Below are positions 24,301-34,500 of a stretch of DNA of 35,050 nucleotides, piece after piece. Origin of the DNA: a virus. The first letter of the stretch is position 1. Each line of letters opens with the position of its first letter. The stretch lies in the IMG/VR virus record IMGVR_UViG_3300033992_000089, positions 1 through 35,050 of that record, one strand, 5' to 3'. The notes below the pieces were generated by a model. The model saw nothing but the letters and a program-made list of their open reading frames with translations, made no database searches and was not told the DNA's origin. Position numbers and translations under genes: made by a program.

Positions 24301-24596
24301 GCCAACTACAGAATCTATTTGGTAGCGCAAAGATTCAAGTTCCTAACTATGCTGGTAATCCTGCAACGACAGGAGAAACGGCGGCAACCGAGACACTTGA
24401 GGCTTTTAATGTAAGACGAAAAGAAATAGAGAAGAGGTTTAATGCACAATTTGAAATTGCAAACTCAGCAAAACTAGCCATGGTAGATGCAATAAATACG
24501 TTGCCAGCCGGTGATCCAAGAATTGCAGAGCTACGAAAGAAATTTGCGGATGAATATCTCACAGCTATGAAGATATCCGAAGAACTTCTTGCATAA
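21360..24596 (+). CDS. 5: Central spike protein gp5-like, without lysozyme domain
   Basis: A 1,078-residue protein. Residues about 30-130 are an OB-fold as in gp5/VgrG (GVVKDNIDPIRSGRLRVYV, VGTTVICIFVNGDPNYGYWI). ESPSRVGWGVNTPGRP near 213 is typical of gp5 in distant T4-like phages. Residues about 260-400 give the repeated short strands of the spike beta-helix (IDMYATNSVNIRTQGDLNLH and following). A HSPW motif follows at about 459. T4 gp5 has its lysozyme after the OB-fold; none is present here. From about 465 to 1010 the chain is Ala/Ser/Thr/Val/Gly-rich and repetitive, ending in a charged helical tail. The spike should pierce the outer membrane as a trimer. The start shares one base with the hub stop codon. 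Confidence 0.85.
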   Translation: MANNIFKPKGATSAGKLGAGGAVVSPVPVFGVVKDNIDPIRSGRLRVYVSDMGGTNPEDANSWVTVNYMTPFYGLTEGSGDKTGYGTYLQNPVSYGMWTSPPDVGTTVICIFVNGDPNYGYWIGCVPEPEALYMVPANGSTETAVLNPSEANSYGGAKKLPVTNINTNNDAINNSPTFYNEPKPVNSYLAGVLNQQGLIRDTIRGTIGTSSQRESPSRVGWGVNTPGRPIYEGGFTDETIAKAATGQGQQSGLKITSRRVGHSIVMDDGDLLGRDQLVRIRSSLGHQILMSDDGQCLFIIHANGQSWVELGKEGTIDMYATNSVNIRTQGDLNLHADNNINMHAKKDFNLYAENVTVNSDKKTDFRIGTDYSMQSLGKYTLKVGAGMSLASEGEASFASTAAAFVNGSKVNLNTGSASLVPAEVKPLTTIAHTDTLYDSTKGWAAAPSALLSITSRAPAHSPWNSANQGVDVKVDNNASANFPSAPAPAVATANASVPGTPPVPVTAAAASTVPVTGAISKAVPAIPTAVLVSQTAASAASGIAKDAVAKGAGVVQTATGAVGSVGKLAQSPEQMEAAGILKAGSAVLIASLISQGKTIEEAMTDNLFTGMPGAENLQAYIASTASQVKAQVSNFQQAQTKLTQAGVITGNEDASQITGAINSVTGVGMDATVDLLKTASNVNGAGVSGVVGVTVGAANKMLGDAKSLVSSGNYAANLSNKMTGGLPSLSTSLDGLKKTIGGGVSGLLESAKGIAAGAFAAITKGFPSLKAGVPQNLKQIADKATNDIQTAGTTASDTASIVKAAASASGVNVAAIASGTASAAINGVASVNTAVTAAVGSTTNIVTALENAESAVSATLPASVASGLNNLPGAQNAVSTAVKGGVSAVNLVPGVSVLRNSVTNITASVSTGNITGAANTLVNQLKQPGASLLQKASLGLSPAALTLLENSIAQISSEGGTQIKPPTVGTSTDNTRPALASQLQNLFGSAKIQVPNYAGNPATTGETAATETLEAFNVRRKEIEKRFNAQFEIANSAKLAMVDAINTLPAGDPRIAELRKKFADEYLTAMKISEELLA

Positions 24597-24600
24597 ATAT
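24592..24600 (+). promoter_or_regulatory. Late promoter motif upstream of gp25
   Basis: CATAAATAT overlaps the stop codon of the spike gene, 15 bases before the gp25 ATG; AGGAT follows in the short leader. Confidence 0.5.
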
Positions 24601-24615
24601 AGTATAGGATAAAAC

Positions 24616-25065
24616 ATGCCAACTTACGTAGGATTTTCAACAATCGGTGCAAATGAGCCAAAAACAACCAATGCTAGTACTGGCATAGACGGTGGCACAG
24701 GCGGTGTAATAAAGCCAACTGTCCCGGGTAAAAGATATCGTATTGTGGATGAATCATTGGTGGTCAGAGATTTTATAAATGCATTAAACATTCAACAGGG
24801 AGAAAAAGTTGGTAATCCTGAATACGGTTCTACTATTTGGAGCTTTGTGTTTGAACCAAATGACGCTGAAACTCAACTAAGAATCGAAAACGAAATACGT
24901 AGAATTGCTAGCAATGATCCTAGATTGATTATCAATACTGTAAAGAGTTACACACAGGAAAATGGCATATTACTTGAAGTAGAGTTAGCTATTGCACCCT
25001 TTAATAACGCTGAAATATTGAATGTTTTCTTCAACAATCTAACTAACACCGCAACAATACAATAA
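24616..25065 (+). CDS. 25: Baseplate wedge protein gp25
   Basis: The 149-residue product belongs to the GPW/gp25 family, a conserved wedge part of contractile tails that, with gp6 and gp53, forms the wedge core. Family features are VRDFINALNIQQGEKVGNPE, YGSTIWSFVFEPND and the following helix TQLRIENEIRRIASNDPRL. T4 gp25 has 132 residues. The first 35 residues are a Gly/Thr-rich flexible arm. It precedes gp6, the order seen in T4. Confidence 0.93.
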   Translation: MPTYVGFSTIGANEPKTTNASTGIDGGTGGVIKPTVPGKRYRIVDESLVVRDFINALNIQQGEKVGNPEYGSTIWSFVFEPNDAETQLRIENEIRRIASNDPRLIINTVKSYTQENGILLEVELAIAPFNNAEILNVFFNNLTNTATIQ

Positions 25066-25088
25066 CAAAATCCGTGGTTTTCCTTTAA

Positions 25089-25097
25089 GATAAATAC
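25089..25097 (+). promoter_or_regulatory. Late promoter motif upstream of gp6
   Basis: GATAAATAC, 16 bases before the gp6 ATG at 25114, in the 48-base spacer after gp25. Confidence 0.6.
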
Positions 25098-25113
25098 TTA
25101 AAAGAGAATAACT

Positions 25114-28100
25114 ATGGCAACATCATCCCGACAATCAGCAATTTTTGGTGTTCAGAATTGGCAACAAATCTACCAAACCTTTCGTGAAGCCGATTTTAAA
25201 AGCTACGATTATGAAACCCTACGTAAAAGTTTCATAGATTATTTGCGAGTATATTATCCTGAAACGTTCAATGATTACATTGAATCAAGTGAGTTTATTG
25301 CTTTACTTGACGTTATTGCGTTCATGGGACAAGGTCTTGCCTTCCGCAACGACCTAAACACACGTGAGAACTTTATTGATACTGCTGAACGTAGAGATTC
25401 AGTTATCAAACTAGCTAACTTAGTAAGCTATAATCCAAAAAGAAACATTGCCGGTCAGGGTTATCTTAAAGTAACAAACATTAGTACAACTGAAAACATT
25501 ACAGATGTGAATGGCATTAATCTAAGCAACCAAACTGTATTATGGAATGACCCAGCAAATGCTAGTTGGTTAGAGCAGTTTAATACGATTATCAATAGTG
25601 CATTGATTAACAGTCAACGTGTAGGAAGACCCGGCAATAGCCAAGAGTTATTGGGTGTAAAGACTGATGAATACAGTATCAATATTCCTCCTGCTAGTTT
25701 ACCTATCGTGCCTTTTACTAGTACAGTAGATACAATTAATATGAATTTTGAATTAGTTAGTGCAACTAGTTTAGATGAAGATTATGTGTATGAGATTCCA
25801 CCTGCACCAAGTGGTAAAATGAATATGATGTATCGTAATGATAAATTAGGATACGGCAGTCCAAATACAGGTTTCTTCTTTTATTTTAAACAAGGAACAT
25901 TGCAAACTTATGATTTCAACTTAGAACAACAGATTAGTAATCAAGTTGTAGATGTTGATATTCAAGGTATCAATAACACAGACACTTGGTTATATCAACT
26001 TAATGCTAGCAACGGTGGTAGAACACTTTGGAGACTAGTAGACAGCGTTTACGCAAATGCAAGTTTACAAACAGAGACAAGTTACAAGAAAGTGTTCTCT
26101 GTAGTTTCACGATTCAACGACCAAGTTAGTTATACTTTTGGTGATGGAGTATTTTCCGAAGCACCGGTTGGGTCATTTAGAGCATATGTACGTGGTGGCA
26201 ACGCATTGACATATACTATTGATCCAAGCGAAATGCAAGGGATTCAAGTAACAATACAGTATATTAGTAGAGTAGGACGAACAGAAGCACTTACCATAGG
26301 ATTATCATTACAAACACCAGCTTCAACAGCGCAAGCCAGAGAAACATTAGCAAACATTAAACTACGTGCCCCTGCTCGATATTATACTCAAAATAGAATG
26401 GTTAATGGTGAAGATTATACAAATTTCCCATATACATTATACAGTTCAATTATTAAAAGCGCCGCTATTAATCGCAGTTCTATTGGCGTGTCTAAAAACT
26501 TAGACCTACTTGATCCTACAGGAAAATACTCCAGCACGAATTCATTTGCAAGTGATGGCGGACTATATCAAAATAGTGACGATGGTAATCTACCACTAAC
26601 AATCACAAACACCGGTGATATTATTCAGTTTTTAACTGACAACCTTGCCGTAGCATTAGCAGATAATAGAGCGAAACAATATTATCTACAAAACTACCCA
26701 CGTTATAGTATTGATGTTGCATCAGGTGATGGAATAGTATATTGGAACACTAGCACAGTGGATGCAAATAGTATCACTGGATATTTTTATAACATTACTG
26801 GATCTACTGATACACCAATAGCGACTGGAACATATAATACACATAATATGAAATATGTTACCAAAGGTGCATTGATTAAAATAACAGCACCACAAGGAGC
26901 ATACTTTGACGAAAATAATAGATTAGTATATGGTATCTCAAGTCCAAGCGACACATTATTTTATTGGACTACTGTCTTAGGTGTCATTGGTGACGGATAT
27001 AACAACGGGGAAGGTAACTTCAGTAATGGTTCTGGCCCGGTAACATTAAATGGGTATGTACCACAAGGTGCTATTATTGATGAAGTAATACCTGCATTTG
27101 GCAATATATTGCCTACAGCAGTTATTGATGAATGTGTTATTAGAATGGAGTTGAATCAAAGTTTCAGTTTAGTATTCAATAACTCTTTATTAATTACACA
27201 AGATCGTTGGTCTATAGATGCTTACAACGCTACTGGTTGGTTTGTAAACTTTAATAGTCTTGGCAATAATAGATATGAAATAGCTTATAAATCCCTACGC
27301 TATTATTTTGGTAGTGTAGCTGATACTAGATTTTGGTTTGACTCAGGTAAGTTAGTTTATGATCCTTTTACTGGAAAAATATTAGCTGATTTTATTAAAG
27401 TACTACCATCAAATACACAACCTAGTAGTAACTATCCATTAGCAAGACCAGTGCAAATAAATATAATTGGTCAAACAGTTGAGAGTGATGGCTATGTAAA
27501 TGACTTTCAAGTAGAAGTCGCTAGTGTAGACATTAACAATAAAGAAATCGTTACAGATCCAGATTTTTTCCAAACAGTTACAGGATACATAACAGGTAAC
27601 GCTAATACCGGAATATATACTTTCTTTGAGTTAATCGAAGATGCAGTAAACTTATCACGTGAGCAGTTAATAGCATCAAGTGACGTAGTATATCAATATC
27701 CTACACTAACTAATATTGAAGTAGTAAAATATGAATATCCATTAGGGCAACTGTTCTATGCGTACAGCGATAATGTGTTTTACACATCAGTGCAAGACAC
27801 TAGTGTAACAACACCTTATTATTTGATGGTTGCACAACCGCAATATAGTATGCAACCTGGTAGACAAGCGTTACTATACCAGTATAGACATAACAGTAAC
27901 AATACAACACGCATTGATCCTGCCACAACAAATATTATTGATTTATATTTGGTAACACAAGCATATTATACACAATATCAAAATTGGATACAAGATACAA
28001 CTGGCACAGTAGCTAAACCACCGGTACCTACTATTAATGAGTTACAGCAAGCATATGGTAACTTAGATGATTATAAAATGTTAACTGATAGTGTAATACC

Positions 28101-28485
28101 TAACAGTGTACGCTTTGTTCCACTATTTGGAAAAAAGGCTGCCACACAGTTGCAAGGGACAGTTAAAGTAATTAAATCGCAATCAACTAATGCGAGTGAT
28201 AGTGAAATACGTAGTGCTGTCTTATCAGCAATGAACACTTATTTTAATATTAATAATTGGAGTTTTGGAGATACCTTTTATTTCAGTGAGTTAAGTGCAT
28301 ACTTACACGCACAGCTAGGTGATCTGGTTAGCTCAGTCGTATTAGTACCAAACGATCCTACAATGAGTTTTGGTGATTTATATGAAATTAAGTCAGCACC
28401 ATTTGAAATTTTTGTCAATGGTGCAACAGCAAATGACGTAGTTGTGATTGCGGCGCTTACCCCAGTACAATTACAAATAAGATAA
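25114..28485 (+). CDS. 6: Baseplate wedge protein gp6
   Basis: A 1,123-residue protein. The N-terminal 130 residues are the clear family mark: LRKSFIDYLRVYYPETFNDY, ESSEFIALLDVIAFMGQGLA, RNDLNTRENFIDTAERRDSV and KLANLVSYNPKRNIAGQGYL. A second conserved part around 400-450 has TAQARETLANIKLRAPARYY and NRMVNGEDY, as in gp6/gpJ-type baseplate wedge proteins. The C-terminus (990-1123) returns to a conserved fold ending in ALTPVQLQIR. T4 gp6 has 660 residues; the excess lies between about 480 and 980 and is strand-rich, Tyr/Asn-rich and without recognised motifs. gp6 dimers form the inner ring that changes shape when the sheath contracts. Confidence 0.93.
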   Translation: MATSSRQSAIFGVQNWQQIYQTFREADFKSYDYETLRKSFIDYLRVYYPETFNDYIESSEFIALLDVIAFMGQGLAFRNDLNTRENFIDTAERRDSVIKLANLVSYNPKRNIAGQGYLKVTNISTTENITDVNGINLSNQTVLWNDPANASWLEQFNTIINSALINSQRVGRPGNSQELLGVKTDEYSINIPPASLPIVPFTSTVDTINMNFELVSATSLDEDYVYEIPPAPSGKMNMMYRNDKLGYGSPNTGFFFYFKQGTLQTYDFNLEQQISNQVVDVDIQGINNTDTWLYQLNASNGGRTLWRLVDSVYANASLQTETSYKKVFSVVSRFNDQVSYTFGDGVFSEAPVGSFRAYVRGGNALTYTIDPSEMQGIQVTIQYISRVGRTEALTIGLSLQTPASTAQARETLANIKLRAPARYYTQNRMVNGEDYTNFPYTLYSSIIKSAAINRSSIGVSKNLDLLDPTGKYSSTNSFASDGGLYQNSDDGNLPLTITNTGDIIQFLTDNLAVALADNRAKQYYLQNYPRYSIDVASGDGIVYWNTSTVDANSITGYFYNITGSTDTPIATGTYNTHNMKYVTKGALIKITAPQGAYFDENNRLVYGISSPSDTLFYWTTVLGVIGDGYNNGEGNFSNGSGPVTLNGYVPQGAIIDEVIPAFGNILPTAVIDECVIRMELNQSFSLVFNNSLLITQDRWSIDAYNATGWFVNFNSLGNNRYEIAYKSLRYYFGSVADTRFWFDSGKLVYDPFTGKILADFIKVLPSNTQPSSNYPLARPVQINIIGQTVESDGYVNDFQVEVASVDINNKEIVTDPDFFQTVTGYITGNANTGIYTFFELIEDAVNLSREQLIASSDVVYQYPTLTNIEVVKYEYPLGQLFYAYSDNVFYTSVQDTSVTTPYYLMVAQPQYSMQPGRQALLYQYRHNSNNTTRIDPATTNIIDLYLVTQAYYTQYQNWIQDTTGTVAKPPVPTINELQQAYGNLDDYKMLTDSVIPNSVRFVPLFGKKAATQLQGTVKVIKSQSTNASDSEIRSAVLSAMNTYFNINNWSFGDTFYFSELSAYLHAQLGDLVSSVVLVPNDPTMSFGDLYEIKSAPFEIFVNGATANDVVVIAALTPVQLQIR

Positions 28486-28489
28486 GTAT
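28481..28489 (+). promoter_or_regulatory. GATAAGTAT, variant late-type motif
   Basis: One base differs from the GATAAATAT motif at 16679. It overlaps the gp6 stop codon and lies 20 bases before the next ATG. It is placed like the other late motifs but is the weakest match. Confidence 0.3.
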
Positions 28490-28509
28490 ATAACAACTAG
28501 AGAGTTATA

Positions 28510-31500
28510 ATGGCAGCACGAATTAGAACACTAAACTTTTTACCAGAGATATTCCAAACACCTACTAACAGTCAGTTCTTAGGTGCAACTCTGGATCAAA
28601 TTGTTGACCAGCCCAATACGATGAGAATCGAGGGTTATGTTGGTAGCAAATTTGGTTATGGTATCAACGCCACAGACAAATATGTTATTGAACCTACTAA
28701 GACTAGAACAGACTATCAACTAGATCCGGGCGTTGTTTTTACAAAAACAAATACAAGTACTGCTAAAGATTTTATTAGTTACCCTGGTATTATTGATGCG
28801 TTGAACCTTGAAGGTGCAATCACTAATAATAATGACAGATTGTTTAATAGTGAGTTCTACTCTTGGGATAGTTTTACTAACTTAGATAAGATTATTAACT
28901 TTAATCAATACTATTGGTTGCCAACTGGCGCGCCAGCAGTTAATATCTCAACTGACATTGTTTATACAGCAACAGATTATACTGTTCAAAGTTTACCCAA
29001 TGGATATAAAATTACCAGTGATGTTAATCCAGGTGGTACAACTAATCCAACACTCACATTGATTCGTGGTGGTACATATACTTTTACAGTAAATCAAACT
29101 AGTGAGTTTTGGATTCAAGGTAAACCGGGTGTTACTGGATATGATCCACAACAACCAAATATACAAACACGTGATGTATTAGGTGTAGAAAATAACGGAG
29201 CAACAGCCGGCGTGGTGTTATTCACTGTTCCATATAAAGATGCACAAAGTGAATATAACTTTCCTGGTAACAACTTAGTTGACGTTGTATCTACATTACC
29301 ATTTGATCAAATCAATGGGCAACTATTAAGTACGATTGGTAGCATCGATGGAGTAACAGGACTTGAAGGTCTTACTGTTATGTTCTATAACACCGGTAGT
29401 CCTTTCATTGTATCAGCCGGATCGTTCGTAGTAGGAACTACATACACTATTACAGATTTAGGCACAACTACGCAAACACAATGGAATACTATAGCTGGAA
29501 CGACTGGTGATACTTACACAATAGGTGATAGTTTTATTGCAGCCACTGTTGGTACAGGAACAGGAATAGCAAAAGCTTTAACAGGTTATGTATCTAAGTT
29601 TTATGATACAACAACTTATGACGAAGATGGTGGTAATGATCCATATGTAGTCCCGGGTACAACAGCAGATTTCAATAACTATGAAGGCGGATTCTATACA
29701 GATATCTATTCTACTTTTTATACTATAACGTATGAAGGTTCAGCAGATGATCCTGTATTACGTTTGGTACCAGCAACTGCTATCCCGATAAATCAAAAAA
29801 TCACAGCTACATATGGAACACAATGGAAAGCAAGAAACTTTTATCGTACTACAGTTGGTACTATCAATCTTATCCCATATTTAAGTGCTATACTTGATAC
29901 ATTATATTATCAGGATAGTGTTAGTGCTAACAAAGTAGGTATTATTAAACTTATCGAAAGTAACACAACTAATCAACTAGATATCAATGATATATTGGGT
30001 AGAGAACAGTACACCAGCCCAAATGGTGTAGTGTTTACCAATGGCCTTAAAGTGACTTTTTCAGGAGATATTTTTCCAACAAGCTACAAAGAAGGAGAAT
30101 ATTATGTAGAAGGTGTTGGTACTGCAATTGAGTTAATTAATACAGCTATACTTATTGCTCCCGAGCCCTTCACTGAAGGTACATATATCCCTTATGATAC
30201 ATTGCCATATGATATTGGAAACTTTGATAGCACATTGTATGTGCCGGTTTATCAGGATTATATTACTATCACAAGAAATAGTATTGATAAAAATGCTTGG
30301 TCAAGAAGTAATCGTTGGTTCCATATTGATGTTATCAATGCAACAGCTACATATAACAATGATCCAACTATTGCAACTGTATATGCAACTCAGGATAATA
30401 AAGCAAAACGCCCAATCATTGAGTTTTATCCTAACTTAAGATTATTTGATAATGGTATACTAGGTAAAGCACCTATTGATTTCTTTGATGATAGAACAAC
30501 TGATGCATTTACATACGTTGCCGGTCAAGAAAACTATTGGCCTGACGTTGAGGTATATACTGCTTATACCGCAACTATTGCTAACGTTACCGCTAGTACA
30601 TCTACCACTATTGAAATAAACACAGATGATATTTATGGTTATTTAAATACTGCCGGCACATTTCAAATTGGTCAATATATAAGTGACACAACAAATGTGT
30701 TACCTAGAAACACTCAGATTACTGAGATTGACTCGTTAACTGTACCAGGCACAACTATATTGACCGTTGAGTGGGATGATTCAATAAACGTTCCACTGAC
30801 AATCGAGGCTTCATTGGTAGCTAATGATTTATCTAATGACAACTATCAAATATATGATGGTGCAAGAATTGTGTTCTCGGTTGACACAAATCCAGAAGTA
30901 AAAAATAAAGTATACGTTGTAAGATTATCAGACATTGAAGGTAATGGCAATAAACTAATAACTTTATCTGAAGCAGATGATGGTCTAGTGTTGCCGTTAG
31001 AATGCACCTTTGCCTTTAAAGGATACAACAACCAAGGTAAAGACTTTTACTTTGATGGAATAGATTGGTTCTTAGCACAGCAAAAAACTACAGTAAATCA
31101 AGCACCGTACTTTGATGTATTTGATAATGATGGAATCAGTTTTGGAAACACAGATGTATATGTTGGTTCATCTTTTAGAGGTAACAAACTATTCAGTTAT
31201 GGTATTGGTTCTGGTATAAAAGATATTGTATTGGGATTTCCATTACGTTATAGTTCTGTTAATAATGTAGGCGACATTAGTTTTGATGTGCCTTTAAACA
31301 GTGAAAGTTTTAACTATGTTAGCGGGACTAACCCGATCACACAAAAAGTTAATACAGGATATGTATATAACTATACTTCTAGTACCACTGTAGTAAGACA
31401 GCTTGGATGGCAAACTGCTGTAGCAGAAAGTCGTCAGTATCAAATATTCTCATTTGATTATATAGCAACTGACCTAACTACTAGTTACACCTGCGACATT

Positions 31501-34500
31501 GCGGCATCAACTGATACTGTATGGCCTAATATTCAAGTGTATGTTAATAATGTGTTACAAGCAAAAGATACCTACACGTATACTATAACTGCAAACTCTA
31601 CTGTTATAGATTTTACTGTACCCAACCCATTGGTTGATACTGTAGTAGAGGTTACATTATTAAGCGACCAAGTAAGTAAAACAGCGTACTATCAAGTACC
31701 TATTAACTTACAAAACAATCCATTCAATGGAGATGTTACACTTGTAAACATAGGTGATATTCGTGGACAATATCAAAGTATTTTTTACAATAACCCAAAC
31801 ACAACCGGCGTAGTTTTTGGTTCAAACAACTATAGAGATTTAGGTAATCTTGTGCCATGGGGCAATAAGATTATTCAGAATAGTGCATCATTAGCATTAC
31901 CAGGTTCACTATTGAGATTACAAAATCATAATCTGTTTAACTCACTACAGTATAACAGTCAACAGTATATAAACTTTAAATCATTATTGGTATATACGAT
32001 TGATAGAACAGAATATAATGTATATCAAACTCCTTCATACATCTTAGATAATGCATTGGATCAGATTACTGCAAACAAAACAAACTCAGAACCTTTCTTC
32101 TGGAGTGATATGTTACCTAATAAGGCAGCATATGCAACCAACACATATACGTTTGCTAACTCATTAGATGTAAGTATCTACCCTTTAACTAGAATATATA
32201 ACTTTACTACTTCTAACTACTATGGGGTATTAGTTTATTTAACCACAACAGTTGGTAATTTAACAACAACAATACAACTTGTTATTAATCAAGATTATAC
32301 AGTAAGTACAGATAGTCCGTCACTTACTATTACAAAAGATTTAGCACCCGGTGACGTTATAACTATTAGAGAATACAATCAAACGTTTGGTAGCTATGTT
32401 CCAAATACACCAACCAAATTGGGATTATATCCGTCTTTTATACCTTCAGTAGTCTTAGATTCAAATTACTCACAACCTACATACTTTATTTTAGGACACG
32501 ATGGTTCTTATAATAAACTATACGGTGATTATATTGATGGTTATTTGATTGACTTTAGAGATCAGGCACTACTAGAGTTTGAGAAACGTGTATATAATAA
32601 TCTTAAACTAACAGATATAATACCAGTAAGTGACTATGATGTTATTCCAGGATTCTTTAGAACGACAGATTACACATATGACGAAATATTGCAGATATAT
32701 AGCCAATATTTCTTAAACTGGGTAGGACAAAATCGTATTGAATATAAGAAGCAGTTCTATCAAGCAAACAATCAGTTTAGTTATAACTATACTCAATCTG
32801 GTAACAAGATTAATGGACAAGCATTTGAGCAAGGGTTTTGGAGAGGTATATATGAATACTTCTATGACACTAGTACGCCTAACACAACACCTTGGGAAAT
32901 GATTGGCTTCAGCAATCAACCAACTTGGTGGACAACACGATATGGAGCGGCACCTTATACGAGTGATAACTTAGTATTATGGAGTGATATGGCAGCGGGT
33001 ATTAACTGGAATAATGGTACCCCAATCGTATTGCCACAGTTTATTAGAGAACAGTTATTAGACGTTATACCAGTTGACAGCGCAGGTAATTTATTGTCAC
33101 CGTTTGATGCGGTGATGGGCAACTATAATCAACGAACATTCAGAAATGATTGGGTAGTAGGTGATGTTGGCCCAGCAGAATTCTCATATCGTAGAAGTAG
33201 CAGTTGGCCTTTTGACTTAATGAAGATTCTTGCTCTTACTAAACCTGCAAAATTCTTTAACTTAGGGTTTGATGTAGACAACTACAAGTATAGTACTGAA
33301 TTTAATCAGTATCTTGTTAACAACCGTAGTCACTTAGTGATTAGCGATGTTGCTATATATGGTAACGGTACAGCAAAAACAAGTTATGTTAACTGGATTG
33401 TTGATTTTGAAAAACAAGTTGGTGTCAGTGCTACAGAAAATCTTACTGAGTTATTTGATAATTTAGATGTAAGATTAATATATAGACTTGCTGGTTTTAG
33501 TGATAAGAGTTTGCTTAGTTTCTTTGTTGAAAAAGGCACACCTAACAGTAGAAACGCATCATTATTAATTCCTGATGAAAGTTATAGCGTATTATTATAT
33601 GATAACATACCTATATCTACTGTCATCTATAGTGGTGTAGTAGTGCAAAGCACTAGCACAGGTTGGAAAGTATTTGGTAACTCGCAAGATACCGCATATT
33701 TCACAACAGTAACACCAAAGATAAATGGTAACTATAATAGAGTTACAGTAGGAAATACCTCAGTTCAGATTGCAAATGATTACGTTGAAACACAAACTAA
33801 TATAATACCTTATGGTGCAGAGTTTGTTGACATTCAATCACTGAGCCAGTTTATTGCTAGTTATGGGCAATATTTACTATTGCAGGGTGTATTGTTTGAC
33901 CAGATTGAATCTGGTATCGATGTTAACTGGCGTCAAATGATTACTGAGTTATTGTATTGGATACAAAGTGGTTGGGAAACAGGAAGTTTGATTAACTTAA
34001 ATCCGGCAGCTAACTTGATTACTATTGATAAAGATAGTCATGTAGTACAACCACTGACATTGCAAAAACAAAACTTCATACTAAATCAAAACTTATATCC
34101 TATTCAAAGTGTTGATTTAGCAATAAATCGTGATAGCACATTCTTTAGCGCAAGACCATTAAATGAAGGTGACACCGTTGCGTATGGTCAGTTCAATATC
34201 AGTAACTTTGAACACGGTATTGTTTTTGATAACGTAACGTTATTCAATGATACATTGTATAATTTAGTAACTGGATTACGTCAGAATCGTATTTTAACTA
34301 GAGGTACAAAGTCTGCTGATTGGAATGGTACAGTTGATGCTCAAGGTTTTATTCTTAACCAAGACAACATTGAAGAATGGAGTACCAATCAAAAATATAC
34401 AAGAGGCAGTATTGTTGAGTATAAAAACAGATATTGGTTTGCATTAAAAGTATTAAATGCAAAAGAAATATTTGAAGAACAAGATTGGAAAGAAACAGAT

